A stretch of DNA of 51,602 nt from Sphingobacteriaceae bacterium (GTDB lineage: Bacteria; Bacteroidota; Bacteroidia; B-17B0; Aurantibacillaceae): assembly GCA_023251775.1 (NCBI GenBank), contig JAHEYC010000016.1, positions 1 through 51,602 of the forward strand, in the 5' to 3' direction. Shown one piece after another: positions 17,253 through 26,656 of this stretch. Position 1 is the stretch's first letter, and every line of letters starts with the position of its first letter. The translations under genes and the position numbers were made by a program. Below the pieces are notes generated by a model that was not told where the DNA came from, made no database searches, and was given only the letters and a program-made list of their open reading frames with translations.

Positions 17253-18425
17253 CTACTTTGAAAGGAGTTTTTTGTATAGGATATCCATATCGTTTACAAG
17301 ACGTTTATAGCTAAAACGCTCGTTGGCAAAGGCAATGCCGGCTTTGGCGTTTTTGTTTAGTGTTTCAAATTCTTCAACAGCTTTTAAAAGAAGCGTTTTA
17401 AATTCTTCATCTGTATGCGAAACAAAACCGCAATCTTTGTGTAAAATATCTTTTACGCCACCCACATTGGTGGTCACAATAAATTTTCCGGCAGCTTGCG
17501 CTTCTATCAAACTTACCGGAGTGCCTTCATTTTTTGAAGAAAGTGCCACAAGATCTGTTCCGGCTAAAACAAGATCAACTTCTTTTTGCCATCCAATAAA
17601 ATCAAACACGCAATTTTTATCGGCGTTAGTACAAAAAACTAAATTCTTATTCTTTAAATAGCTTTCAAGGTATTGACGAGTTTCGCCATCACCAACTATT
17701 ACAGCCTTTATTTTTTTGGAAGATCGTTTTGTGATATTCTCAATAGCATCAAAAAATAATTCGTGATTTTTTATTGGCGCTAATCTTCCAATGATGCTTA
17801 TCACTAATTCGTTATCCTTTATCTTATACTTAGTTCTGAATTCTTTTCTTTTTTGTTCTTGGTTGGTTTGAAATTTCTCAAGATCAAAGCCTAAAGGCAC
17901 CACATGAATTTTATCGGCGTCGGCAATTTTAAATGTTTCCGAAAGTTCTTTTTTAAGAAGTTCGCTATTGGTGACAATTGCTGTGCTTCTTTTAGCGAGA
18001 TACCTTTCTACCTTTAAATAAAAAGCAGTTTTTAATTTCCCGAAATAATTATGAAATACATGTCCGTGAAATGTATGCACAATTACAGGAACTTTACACG
18101 AGATCGCGGCTAAGCGCCCAATTGCCCCGGCCTTGCTGGCGTGTGTGTGAACGATATCGGGTTTGTACTCTTTAATTAATCTTTTTATTTCCTTATAACT
18201 TTTATGATCTTTAATAAAGCTTAGTTCACGATTAAGATCTTTAATGATCACCGGTTTTAAACCCATCGAATCGGTAATGTGTAACGATGATGATTCGCCT
18301 TCTTCTTCGGGTCCGCCAATTAGTAATGTTTCGTATTCCGCAGGCAAATATTTACTTAAATAACTCACATTGTAAGTTATGCCTCCCAAATTAAAACGGT
18401 TAATGATGCGAAGTATCTTTGGCAT
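17253..18425 (-). CDS. Glycosyltransferase family 4
   Basis: A 390-residue GT-B enzyme. The N-terminus MPKILRIINRFNLGGI contains the first Rossmann strand and Gly loop. HTHASKAGAIGRLAA and FHGHVFHNYF are typical acceptor-side motifs, and the C-terminal domain has GRLAPIKNHELFFDA and the E-x7-E pair in EGTPVSLIEA. It is likely to add a sugar to a lipid-linked glycan or capsule. It overlaps the asparagine synthetase gene by one base (TAATG), so the two are translationally coupled. Sugar specificity cannot be read from the sequence. Confidence 0.88.
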   Translation of the reverse strand: MPKILRIINRFNLGGITYNVSYLSKYLPAEYETLLIGGPEEEGESSSLHITDSMGLKPVIIKDLNRELSFIKDHKSYKEIKRLIKEYKPDIVHTHASKAGAIGRLAAISCKVPVIVHTFHGHVFHNYFGKLKTAFYLKVERYLAKRSTAIVTNSELLKKELSETFKIADADKIHVVPLGFDLEKFQTNQEQKRKEFRTKYKIKDNELVISIIGRLAPIKNHELFFDAIENITKRSSKKIKAVIVGDGETRQYLESYLKNKNLVFCTNADKNCVFDFIGWQKEVDLVLAGTDLVALSSKNEGTPVSLIEAQAAGKFIVTTNVGGVKDILHKDCGFVSHTDEEFKTLLLKAVEEFETLNKNAKAGIAFANERFSYKRLVNDMDILYKKLLSK

Positions 18426-20260
18426 TAGGCGATGTACTTTTTATTTTGAATATACCAGTTCTGAAAAACTATGAGCGCCCAAACTCTTGCGGCACTGTCG
18501 CCGGGATCATTTGAAAAAAGTTTTACTTTCAAACGTTCTACTTCAGTGTAATTAAATAATCCTTGCGAATTAACAAACGCTTTACTTAACCATTTGTTCT
18601 CAATTTCCGATCGCAATTCGGTATTTAACCATTTCCATAAGGGTAATTCAAACCCTTTTTTCTTTCGCGTAAACACTTCTTTCGGCAATAAATGCTCAAA
18701 CTTCTTTCTTAAGATTATTTTTTGCTCGTTGCGGTTTATCTTTTCTTTTTTATCTAAGTTCAATGCGTAATTTACAATGCGGTGATCTAAAAACGGACAA
18801 CGGATCTCTAAACCATTGAGCATACTAAACCGATCGCCTTTCACCAACATATCATCTTTAAGAACAACTTCAAGATCAAATGTATCTTCCAATGGAAATG
18901 AATGGAATGTTTTGCTGTGTTTAAATAATGAATTAAAATACGCTGAGCTTTGACGTTTTTTTAATAAAGCATTTGCCTCTTGTCCATCACACAATTGTGC
19001 TAAGAATTGTTGTTTCACTTTATCGCTGTGTCCAATCAATTTTTTGAACTTATCTATCTTTCGCGATTGGTTTTGTAATTTACCTTGTCGCGATTTTGGC
19101 ATTAAATTAGTTAGCGGATGCATTGCCGAAGTAAGCATTTTACTTGTCCTGCTTTTTGAAAGTAAAATAGCTTTGTGTTTATTATAACCTTTAAATAATT
19201 CGTCGGCACCATCACCGCTAAGTGCAACCTTCACGTGTTTTTTTGTAAGCTTACTAAGTAAATAAACATTAAGAGCAGATGAATCAGCAAATGGTTCATC
19301 AATGCTACTTAGGAAAGGATGAATGTTCTCCAAAAAATCGGTATTGCTTAATTTAAATTCGTGATGATGTGAGCCAATATGTTTTGCAACTGACCTAGCA
19401 TTATCTGTTTCATCAAAAAAGGGTTCATCTTTGAATCCAATGCTAAATGTGTGAATATTTTTGTGATGTTGTTTGGCTAAAGCAGAAATAATAGACGAAT
19501 CAATTCCGCCGCTCAAAAAACTTCCAACAGGAACATCTGCATTCAATCGTAATTTCACGGCGTCGTTCATTAATTCAAAAAGATCTGAAGAAGTTTTGGT
19601 TTTTTTTTCTTCGAACCAATTTTCCTTGATCATCTTTCCATTTTTGATCTTGATGTAATAACCAGGCTCTAATTGATGTATATTCTTAAAAATACTTTCA
19701 TGTCCGGCACAATAGTTCAAACGGAGGTAGGAATACAATTGTTCGTGATTTATTTCTTGTGGCCCGCATAATTCCAAAAGAGGCTTTAATTCGGAAGCAA
19801 AACAAAATTTCTCTTCGTCTTTGTAGTAGTAAAGTGGTTTAATTCCCAGTCTGTCGCGGCCAATAGTAAGTTCTTTTTGTGTTTGGTTATAAAAAGCAAA
19901 GGAAAAAAAGCCGTTTATAGAGTTGAGGAATTTTAGATCAGTGTTGGTTTGAAGCAAACGATGCATCACTTCTACATCGCCCGTGGTCTCAAGCTTTCCG
20001 AGGTTTTGCTTCAAAGTTTTATAGTTGAACAATTCCCCATTAAAACACAAGTGATCTTTGTTTTTGATAAAAGGTTGATCGCTGGCATGCGAAACATCAA
20101 GGATGCTCAACCGTGTGTGAAAAAGAGTGCCATTCTCAATAATGCTGTAGTTTTGATGATCTGGTCCGCGATGGGCAAGTGTTTTGAGCACTTCTGCAGT
20201 ATCGCTAAACTTTTTTTCAATTTTCGGGTCTAAGTACAGTATGCCGGCTATTCCACACAT
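18425..20260 (-). CDS. asnB: Asparagine synthase (glutamine-hydrolysing)
   Basis: A 611-residue enzyme with the N-terminal class II glutaminase domain (catalytic Cys2 in MCGIAGILYLD, RLSILD and DVEVMHRLL) and the C-terminal ATP-pyrophosphatase domain with SGGIDSSI and LSGDGADELF. It makes asparagine from aspartate, glutamine and ATP. Its overlap with a glycosyltransferase suggests that it could instead amidate a surface-polysaccharide precursor, as asnB homologues in polysaccharide clusters do; neither reading can be fixed. It is divergent from the SpoIIE sensor gene, 60 bases away. Confidence 0.9.
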   Translation of the reverse strand: MCGIAGILYLDPKIEKKFSDTAEVLKTLAHRGPDHQNYSIIENGTLFHTRLSILDVSHASDQPFIKNKDHLCFNGELFNYKTLKQNLGKLETTGDVEVMHRLLQTNTDLKFLNSINGFFSFAFYNQTQKELTIGRDRLGIKPLYYYKDEEKFCFASELKPLLELCGPQEINHEQLYSYLRLNYCAGHESIFKNIHQLEPGYYIKIKNGKMIKENWFEEKKTKTSSDLFELMNDAVKLRLNADVPVGSFLSGGIDSSIISALAKQHHKNIHTFSIGFKDEPFFDETDNARSVAKHIGSHHHEFKLSNTDFLENIHPFLSSIDEPFADSSALNVYLLSKLTKKHVKVALSGDGADELFKGYNKHKAILLSKSRTSKMLTSAMHPLTNLMPKSRQGKLQNQSRKIDKFKKLIGHSDKVKQQFLAQLCDGQEANALLKKRQSSAYFNSLFKHSKTFHSFPLEDTFDLEVVLKDDMLVKGDRFSMLNGLEIRCPFLDHRIVNYALNLDKKEKINRNEQKIILRKKFEHLLPKEVFTRKKKGFELPLWKWLNTELRSEIENKWLSKAFVNSQGLFNYTEVERLKVKLFSNDPGDSAARVWALIVFQNWYIQNKKYIA

Positions 20261-20266
20261 TTTGTG

Positions 20267-20274
20267 TAAAAATA
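20267..20274 (-). promoter_or_regulatory. -7-like box of asnB
   Basis: TATTTTTA on the minus strand, seven of eight to TAnnTTTG, six bases before the asnB ATG. No -33 element seen. Confidence 0.35.
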
Positions 20275-20320
20275 AACCCTTTGGGTTTAATAAAAAATAT
20301 TTATTTTAGTAGTCTGTTAA

Positions 20321-23300
20321 TTGAAACTTAGAAAACACATATTAGTCACTTTATTTTCGGCATTCGTCTTTTGTTTTTACTCACAGAACCTCGTTTTCAG
20401 GCACATTACCAGCGACAATGGTCTCTCCACTAATTTAGTTAATTGCATTTATCAGGATAGTAAGGGGTTTATGTGGTTCGGAACTCAAGAAGGACTGAAT
20501 AGGTATGATGGGTATAAAATAAAGATCTACAAGCACGAACCTAACAATAGCAACTCTCTTTCTTATTCAGAAGTGAACTGTTTAATTGAGCTTAATAATA
20601 ATACCATGTTAGTTGGTACTCCCAACGGTGTAAACTTCTTGAATTTGACCAATGACAGTATTTATCGTTTGATATTTGATACAAAAGATTACAATGCCAA
20701 GATCAATCATGTCAACATAATTAAAAAAATAAGTGAAAACGAAGTTGCAGTTGGAACTCGCAATGGGATAATAATTTGCAATGTAATAACAAAGAAATTT
20801 GATTTTTACGAATTTACCATCGACGATGAAGTAGTGGTTAAGGATATTATTGTGGAAGCTGAAAGATTATTGATCGCTACACAAAAAAAAGGACTTTGGT
20901 CGTTTGGTTTAAAAAACAAAAAGTTAGCCAGGATCACTTTTACAGATGATGATAAAGTTTCAGAGGGAATATTGGGGCTAGAGACGTTGAACAGAATGAA
21001 TGTTTATGCAGGGCAACTTTATTTGGCTACCGAAGGTGCGGGGGTGTTTAAGGTAGATCCTTCAACATTTAATATTGTTAAGCAAAGAAAATTTAAAGTA
21101 AATTACAATGATAGGAATTATGTAAAAGATTTTATTATCAAAGAAGGCATTGCGTATTGTGCAACCGGAAGCGGATTTATAACTTACAATATTCTTACTG
21201 AAGATACAACTGTTTATGTAAAGATCCCTGAGAATCCAAACTCGATCAGCGACAATAAGATCATGTCGGTTTTAGTAGATAATAATGATAATGTTTGGTT
21301 AGGGACTTATTTTGGCGGAGTAAACGTTTCATTTAAGAGCTCTCAGAAATTCGTTGGTGCTTCGAAGTACAAATTGAACTATTACAAAAACCTATTCTTA
21401 ACTTATCAGGATATTCAAGGGAATGTTTGGTTGTGCGGAGATAGGGAATTAAAAATGCTTCCTGTCCGTCAAAATGAATTTAAGTCATATAAAGACATCA
21501 TTGGAAATTTTGATGCGTTATGTTTATACCAAGAATCTCATAATATATATTGGTTTGGAACGTATGGCGACGGATTAAAAAGATATGATGCCTCTACTGG
21601 CAAGGTTACGCAATTTCTCTCTAATGCAAACGGAGGTACAGTACTTTCGATCATACAGGTCGATAATTATCTACTTATCGCTGGCTTTGGCGATGGATTA
21701 TTTAAGCTTGATCTAAAGAGTAATGAGATAAGACAATATTCAACCGCTGACGGGTTGAAGAATGCAAATATCACTAATCTCTTCCTTGACAAAAAAAACA
21801 CGATATGGGTATTGACGGATGGTGGAGGAATGTATAATATTGAGAATTTTTCAAAGACAAACGGGAAATTTGAAATAATCAAACATCACTTAACTAATTT
21901 AAAAGAGCCAAGTATTCCGTCGGATGTTGTTTATTGTATCAATCAAGATAATAACAACAACCTTTGGTTTGGAACAAATAGCGGTTTGTCAAGATACGAC
22001 GGAAAGGTATTTAGAAATTTTTACGAAGGCGATGGCTTAGCAAATACATTTATCTATTCTATTTTAAAGGATAGCACGGGAAGGTTTTGGATGAGCACCA
22101 ATAAAGGGATCACCGCATTTAATCCAACGGAATCTAATAAGCCATTCTTTAAAAATTATACTTTGAAAGATGGGTTAACTAATAACGAACATAATATTGG
22201 TGCAGCAAGTGCATCTGCAAGGGGTAATATATTATTTGGTGGAACAAATGGATATAATATTTTCCGTCCAAGTCAAATAAAGGATAATTTACACGTTCCA
22301 CCAGTGTATGTTGTTTCTTATAAACGTTCGGGTAAAGACATTCCTATTGATACAAACCTCATCTATAAAAAGCACATTAAGCTTAGTTGGCGAGAAAATT
22401 ATTTCCAATTGGAGGTAGTTGCGCTTGATTTTATTGATCCTGAAAAAAATCTTTTCAGATATAAATTGGAAGGCTATGATAAAGATTGGTCGGAACCAAG
22501 CAATGTTCGCTATATCTCTTACACCGAATTACCCGGAGGAACTTATACTTTAAAAATAAAAGCGAGTAATAGTGATGGTGTTTGGAATGAGGATCCTTAC
22601 GAACTTATTATTACTATAGTTCCGCCTTTTTGGAAAACAACTTGGTTCTATATTGTAGTTGTAATTGTTGGTACAGGTTTGGTAGTATTATTTACACAAT
22701 GGCGCACCCGTAAGATCAAGGAAGAAAATAAGATCCTTGAGAATAAAGTTGCAGAACGCACGAGAGAGTTGGCCGAAAAAAATAGGGATATTACAAGTAG
22801 TATTGAGTATGCTAAAAGGATCCAAGAAGCGATATTGCCTTCAAAAGATTTTATTTTCTCAAAACTAAAACAAGCATTCATTCTTTATAAACCTAAAGAT
22901 ATTGTGAGTGGTGATTTTTATTGGTTTGGTGAAAAAAATGGATGGAAGATCTTCGCTGTGGTAGATTGTACAGGCCATGGTGTACCGGGTGCATTCATGA
23001 GTATGATAGGTCATAACCTCATGCATCAGATCATTCAGGAAAAAGGCATTACCGATCCAGGCGAGATCTTGAATAGTTTGCACAAGGGGGTTCAAGAATC
23101 ATTGAGACAAGGAAACAACGAGATAAATACAAATGACGGGATGGATGTGTCCATTATCGCTTTAAATAACGATAATAAAACAACAGTTTGGGCAGGGGCT
23201 AATCGACCGCTGGTGATCATATCGAATGATGGAGAATTCTCTAAGATCGATGGTAATAAGTATCCAATAGGAGGTTCACAATTTGACATTAAGCGAGAGT

Positions 23301-23545
23301 TCACAACGAAAACGATCGAGGTGAATAAACCTTCCATGGCCTATTTATCCTCAGACGGTTATGCCGATCAGTTTGGCGGAAATAATGGAAAAAAATTCAT
23401 GGTGCGACGTTTCTATGATCTGTTATTGGAGATTCATTTAAAGGATATGGACTCGCAACGCGAATTGTTAAATAAGGCATTTGAGGATTGGAGAAACGAT
23501 CACGAACAGATAGATGACGTTTTGGTTGTTGGTGTTGCTTTATAA
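20321..23545 (+). CDS. Membrane sensor phosphatase: Reg_prop propeller, Y_Y_Y, SpoIIE/PP2C
   Basis: A 1074-residue protein. A signal peptide (to about residue 22) is followed by a two-component-regulator propeller (Reg_prop repeats such as LVNCIYQDSKGFMWFGTQEG), a Y_Y_Y domain (about 690-755), one membrane helix (about 770-790), a coiled-coil linker, and a cytoplasmic SpoIIE/PP2C phosphatase. Acidic metal-ligand motifs are seen at SGDFYWFG, VVDCTGHGVPGAF (Asp near 882), SSDGYADQFG and QIDDVLVVGV. This replaces the usual histidine kinase of such propellers with a Ser/Thr phosphatase. It is the natural SiaA counterpart of the SiaB and SiaC genes downstream. The start is TTG, chosen because it begins the signal peptide. 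Confidence 0.9.
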   Translation: MKLRKHILVTLFSAFVFCFYSQNLVFRHITSDNGLSTNLVNCIYQDSKGFMWFGTQEGLNRYDGYKIKIYKHEPNNSNSLSYSEVNCLIELNNNTMLVGTPNGVNFLNLTNDSIYRLIFDTKDYNAKINHVNIIKKISENEVAVGTRNGIIICNVITKKFDFYEFTIDDEVVVKDIIVEAERLLIATQKKGLWSFGLKNKKLARITFTDDDKVSEGILGLETLNRMNVYAGQLYLATEGAGVFKVDPSTFNIVKQRKFKVNYNDRNYVKDFIIKEGIAYCATGSGFITYNILTEDTTVYVKIPENPNSISDNKIMSVLVDNNDNVWLGTYFGGVNVSFKSSQKFVGASKYKLNYYKNLFLTYQDIQGNVWLCGDRELKMLPVRQNEFKSYKDIIGNFDALCLYQESHNIYWFGTYGDGLKRYDASTGKVTQFLSNANGGTVLSIIQVDNYLLIAGFGDGLFKLDLKSNEIRQYSTADGLKNANITNLFLDKKNTIWVLTDGGGMYNIENFSKTNGKFEIIKHHLTNLKEPSIPSDVVYCINQDNNNNLWFGTNSGLSRYDGKVFRNFYEGDGLANTFIYSILKDSTGRFWMSTNKGITAFNPTESNKPFFKNYTLKDGLTNNEHNIGAASASARGNILFGGTNGYNIFRPSQIKDNLHVPPVYVVSYKRSGKDIPIDTNLIYKKHIKLSWRENYFQLEVVALDFIDPEKNLFRYKLEGYDKDWSEPSNVRYISYTELPGGTYTLKIKASNSDGVWNEDPYELIITIVPPFWKTTWFYIVVVIVGTGLVVLFTQWRTRKIKEENKILENKVAERTRELAEKNRDITSSIEYAKRIQEAILPSKDFIFSKLKQAFILYKPKDIVSGDFYWFGEKNGWKIFAVVDCTGHGVPGAFMSMIGHNLMHQIIQEKGITDPGEILNSLHKGVQESLRQGNNEINTNDGMDVSIIALNNDNKTTVWAGANRPLVIISNDGEFSKIDGNKYPIGGSQFDIKREFTTKTIEVNKPSMAYLSSDGYADQFGGNNGKKFMVRRFYDLLLEIHLKDMDSQRELLNKAFEDWRNDHEQIDDVLVVGVAL

Positions 23546-23563
23546 AAAAAAAGTACTATTTTT
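23534..23563 (+). promoter_or_regulatory. Promoter inside the Sia-like locus
   Basis: TTG (23534-23536), 19-base spacer, TATTTTTG (23556-23563), overlapping the end of the phosphatase gene. Predicted leader about 55 bases before the lipoprotein ATG. It can drive the lipoprotein, kinase and phosphoprotein genes separately from the phosphatase. Confidence 0.65.
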
Positions 23564-23622
23564 GTGTATAAATCAGGTGGTTTTAAACCTTTTAGTTTTT
23601 TAACCATCAAATTAATAAAAAC

Positions 23623-24510
23623 ATGAGATCAATAAAATTAATATTCCCCGTAATGGTTGCAGCAACCATTACCTTCACTTCTTGTCACAAAAAGGAAACA
23701 GTTGAAGTTGATAACGAGACCCAATCAGTGGTTGATAATGCCATTGCAGAACAAGAATTCATGAGCATGGTTCCCGCCGCAAATAGTGTTGCTATTAAAA
23801 CAAAAGGAACCGGCGCAGATGCAAATAAGTCGAGCGTTATGCCTTCCCCTTGCGATTCGTTGCATTATATCTCTGGGGACACAACGTTCACTAACCTTCT
23901 TAATCCTCCAACTTTTTCAATGAGTTTATATAGTACAGGACCAAACAGTTGTACTCCAATTCCTGATGGCAAGATTCGTGATGGTCTTCTTTTTGTAACA
24001 TTGCATGGAAGAGTAAAAACTGTAAATAGTTTTATGGTTTTTAAATTACAGAATTACAAAGCGGCGAACATCGATCCAACTAAAAAGATCACTTATTCAT
24101 GTGATAGTATAATAGTTAAAACCCTAGTTAATAATCCTGTCACTAAGATCCGAGAATTCAATATCAAGATCATTGGCGGAAAATGCGTTGGCCCAACCAA
24201 TAATTGGACAACTCTTTATTCTACCGATAGAACCATTAGGCATAACATGTTAACTGATGATACATGGATATGGGGTACTTCAAGTGGCACGAACCGTTTG
24301 AACAGAACGTTCACTGTTGATGTTCCTGCTAGCCAACCATTAGCAAAACACAAGATTTGCCAATTCATTTCTTCAGGTATCCTTAACTTAACACCTAACG
24401 GCTTCAAGACACGGACTGTTGATTATGCCAGCGGAACAGGTGGAGATGTTTGCGACGACGACGCAACCTTCTCGGTAAATGGAAATACAGTTGCATTTAA
24501 ATTAAAATAA
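23623..24510 (+). CDS. Lipoprotein inside the Sia-like locus
   Basis: A 295-residue lipoprotein; lipobox FTSC, Cys21 followed by HKKETVEVDNET. The mature part is mostly beta strand, with Cys scattered in pairs such as PCDS, SCTPIPDG and KCVGPT, and I know no family. It lies between the phosphatase and the SiaB-like kinase, starts from its own promoter and ends 19 bases before the kinase gene. By position it might be an extracytoplasmic partner or ligand-binding subunit of the propeller sensor, or an unrelated gene that reads into the operon. No evidence decides between these. Confidence 0.78.
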   Translation: MRSIKLIFPVMVAATITFTSCHKKETVEVDNETQSVVDNAIAEQEFMSMVPAANSVAIKTKGTGADANKSSVMPSPCDSLHYISGDTTFTNLLNPPTFSMSLYSTGPNSCTPIPDGKIRDGLLFVTLHGRVKTVNSFMVFKLQNYKAANIDPTKKITYSCDSIIVKTLVNNPVTKIREFNIKIIGGKCVGPTNNWTTLYSTDRTIRHNMLTDDTWIWGTSSGTNRLNRTFTVDVPASQPLAKHKICQFISSGILNLTPNGFKTRTVDYASGTGGDVCDDDATFSVNGNTVAFKLK

Positions 24511-24529
24511 GGCGATATATCCACACTGA

Positions 24530-25078
24530 ATGGTAGAGGTTTTTGAGATATATGAAAAAATGGAACGCAATAACATATTGCTTTCATTCAAAGGAGAAGT
24601 TACCTCAGACCTTCTAACCTCTATACTCCAAATAATGGAGAATAAAATGGTTGACCTTCAAGAAGAGCCTAAGATGAAGAAGAAGGTATACAATGTTCTT
24701 GTTGAGTGTCTACAAAACCTTTATCATCATATGGATGAAGTGCCCGATGCAAGGGAACAAAAGTTAAAATCGGCCATTTTTATGATCGGAAAGCTCGAAA
24801 GCCTTTATACCATCTTTACCGGGAACTATATTTTAAATGAGAATATCGCAGGTTTAAAAGGTAGATTAGATAAGGTTAACTCTTTGAATAAGGAAGAGCT
24901 AAAACACTACTATAAGGAAGTATTGAATAATGGGGAGATGTCGCTTAAAGGCGGGGGTGGTTTAGGAATGATAGATATAGCCCGAAAAACGGGTGAAAAA
25001 ATTGATTATAATTTTTTGGAAATTAACGATAAAATATCTTTCTTTACGCTCAATATTAAAGTAACTACACAAAATTAA
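24530..25078 (+). CDS. SiaB-like protein kinase (DUF6272 type)
   Basis: A 182-residue cytoplasmic protein with the GHKL fold pattern: an N-box-like helix (VYNVLVECLQNLYHH near residues 55-75) and a glycine-rich lid/G-box near the end (GGGGLGMIDIARKTG). This is the layout of SiaB of Pseudomonas, a Ser/Thr kinase that phosphorylates SiaC. The gene order phosphatase, lipoprotein, SiaB-like, SiaC-like supports it. An internal ATG at 24560 would shorten the protein, but the first ATG preserves the amphipathic N-terminal helix. It ends 11 bases before the SiaC-like gene. Its ATPase activity is inferred, not shown. Confidence 0.8.
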   Translation: MVEVFEIYEKMERNNILLSFKGEVTSDLLTSILQIMENKMVDLQEEPKMKKKVYNVLVECLQNLYHHMDEVPDAREQKLKSAIFMIGKLESLYTIFTGNYILNENIAGLKGRLDKVNSLNKEELKHYYKEVLNNGEMSLKGGGGLGMIDIARKTGEKIDYNFLEINDKISFFTLNIKVTTQN

Positions 25079-25089
25079 TATAAATAACT

Positions 25090-25470
25090 ATGGATAATTA
25101 CAAAATAGAAGGTTCGCCAAAAACACCATCAATTACGTTTGATCTTGGAAGTGGCGTGTTGGAAATTAAAGGGCGTTCTATCCCTGAGAATTCTATTGAA
25201 TTCTACAAACCTTTGGTTGACGCTTTAGATAAGTATTCTTCTTCATCTAAGCCGGCTACAACTGTGAATGTTCAGTTAGAGTATTTTAATACTTCTTCTT
25301 CAAAATGTATACTTGATGTTTTCAAGAAATTGGAGAGCATTCACAAAGGCGGTAGCGCTGTTACAATTAACTGGCACTACGAAGAAGATGATGAGGATAT
25401 GCTAGAAGCGGGTGAAGATTACCAAGCTATCATCAACGTACCATTTAAAATGGTAATGGTTAACGAGTAA
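25090..25470 (+). CDS. SiaC-like regulatory phosphoprotein (DUF1987)
   Basis: A 126-residue protein with the DUF1987 pattern: LEIKGRSIPENSIEFYKPL, then LEYFNTSSSKCILDVFKKLE. In Pseudomonas SiaC the phosphorylated residue is Thr68; here Thr68 falls in FNTSSS, the same number and motif, which is strong support for the assignment. In the known system SiaC is freed by the phosphatase SiaA, phosphorylated by SiaB, and in its unphosphorylated form activates the cyclase SiaD. No SiaD is present here, so another partner must receive the signal. It is directly followed by a strong terminator. Confidence 0.88.
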   Translation: MDNYKIEGSPKTPSITFDLGSGVLEIKGRSIPENSIEFYKPLVDALDKYSSSSKPATTVNVQLEYFNTSSSKCILDVFKKLESIHKGGSAVTINWHYEEDDEDMLEAGEDYQAIINVPFKMVMVNE

Positions 25471-25496
25471 TTTTTAACCTAATTAAATAAAATTCC

Positions 25497-25530
25497 CCCT
25501 CTAAAAGCAAGCGTTTTTAGAGGGTTTTTT
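25497..25530 (+). terminator. Terminator of the Sia-like operon
   Basis: CCCTCTAAAA (25497-25506) pairs with TTTTAGAGGG (25515-25524), followed by TTTTTT. The fbaB -7 box begins three bases later. Confidence 0.85.
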
Positions 25531-25532
25531 GT

Positions 25533-25540
25533 TATATTTG
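25533..25540 (+). promoter_or_regulatory. -7 box of fbaB promoter
   Basis: TATATTTG, perfect, abutting the terminator of the operon upstream. No good TTG at -33. Leader about 20 bases. Confidence 0.5.
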
Positions 25541-25565
25541 TACCCTTAATTTTTTAAATCATACT

Positions 25566-26618
25566 ATGTCGAAGATCACCGAAATTTTAGGTTCAAAGGC
25601 TGATGGATTATTGAGCCATACTTGCAAGACCATCACTAAAGACCAAATTCATTTACCCGGTTCTGATTTTGTTGATCGCATCTTCTCGATCAGTGATCGT
25701 AATCCTCAGGTTTTAAGAAGTCTTAACCAGCTGTACAATACAGGCCGTTTGGCTAACTCGGGATACATGAGTATTTTACCGGTTGATCAAGGTGTAGAAC
25801 ATAGCGGAGGCGCTTCTTTTGCCCCAAATCCTATGTATTTTGACAGCGAGAACATAGTTAAACTTGCCATAGAAGGCGGTTGCAATGCCGTGGCTTCAAC
25901 TTATGGTGTTTTAGGTTCGGTTGCTCGCAAATATGCTCATAAGATCCCATTTATAGTAAAGATCAATCATAACGAATTCCTATCATATCCTAACCGCTAT
26001 GATCAAATAATGTTTGGAACCATAAAAGAAGCTTGGAACATGGGCGCAACAGCCGTTGGAGCTACTATTTATTTTGGTTCGCCCGAATCGGGACGCCAAA
26101 TAGTTGAGGTAGCAAAGGCTTTTGAAATGGCGCATGAATTAGGAATGGCAACGATTTTATGGTGCTATACTCGCAATAATTCCTTTAAAAAGGATGGAGT
26201 GGATTATCATACTGCAACAGATCTCTCTTCTCAGGCTAATCATCTGGGCGTCACTATCCAAGCAGATGTTATTAAACAAAAACTTTCCGATAAGAATGGT
26301 GGTTATACAGCCTTAAATTTTGGCAAAACTCACGCTAAAGTGTATTCAGAATTAACCACCGATCATCCAATAGATCTTTGTCGTTACCAAGTTGCAAATT
26401 GTTATATGGGACGTATGGGTTTAATTAATAGCGGAGGAGAAAGTAAAGGCGCAAGCGACTTGGCCGAAGCAATTGAAACTGCGGTAATTAATAAACGTGC
26501 AGGTGGACAAGGGTTAATAAGTGGACGTAAAGCTTTCCAAAAGCCAATGAAAGACGGGATAGCACTTTTAAATACTATCCAAGACGTTTATTTAGACAAA
26601 ACGATAACTATAGCTTAA
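25566..26618 (+). CDS. fbaB: Class I fructose-bisphosphate aldolase
   Basis: A 350-residue aldolase of the DhnA/FbaB type, which cleaves fructose-1,6-bisphosphate through a Schiff base on lysine without metal. Evidence: the exact length of E. coli Fba[11 protein letters not shown] near residue 71, KINHNE near residue 132 and ADVIKQK with the Schiff-base lysine at about residue 237. The C-terminal phosphate-binding GLISGRKAF is intact. It works with pckA, eno and gltA in central metabolism. It is followed by accD after 38 bases, so they may be co-transcribed. Confidence 0.94.
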   Translation: MSKITEILGSKADGLLSHTCKTITKDQIHLPGSDFVDRIFSISDRNPQVLRSLNQLYNTGRLANSGYMSILPVDQGVEHSGGASFAPNPMYFDSENIVKLAIEGGCNAVASTYGVLGSVARKYAHKIPFIVKINHNEFLSYPNRYDQIMFGTIKEAWNMGATAVGATIYFGSPESGRQIVEVAKAFEMAHELGMATILWCYTRNNSFKKDGVDYHTATDLSSQANHLGVTIQADVIKQKLSDKNGGYTALNFGKTHAKVYSELTTDHPIDLCRYQVANCYMGRMGLINSGGESKGASDLAEAIETAVINKRAGGQGLISGRKAFQKPMKDGIALLNTIQDVYLDKTITIA

Positions 26619-26656
26619 CAAGAAACTAGCTAACTAGAAACCAGAAACAAAAAAAG

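Noticed and set aside
17323-17661. A 112-codon open frame on the plus strand
   Set aside because: It is antisense to the GT4 gene and has a hydrophobic/Ser-rich composition typical of shadow frames.
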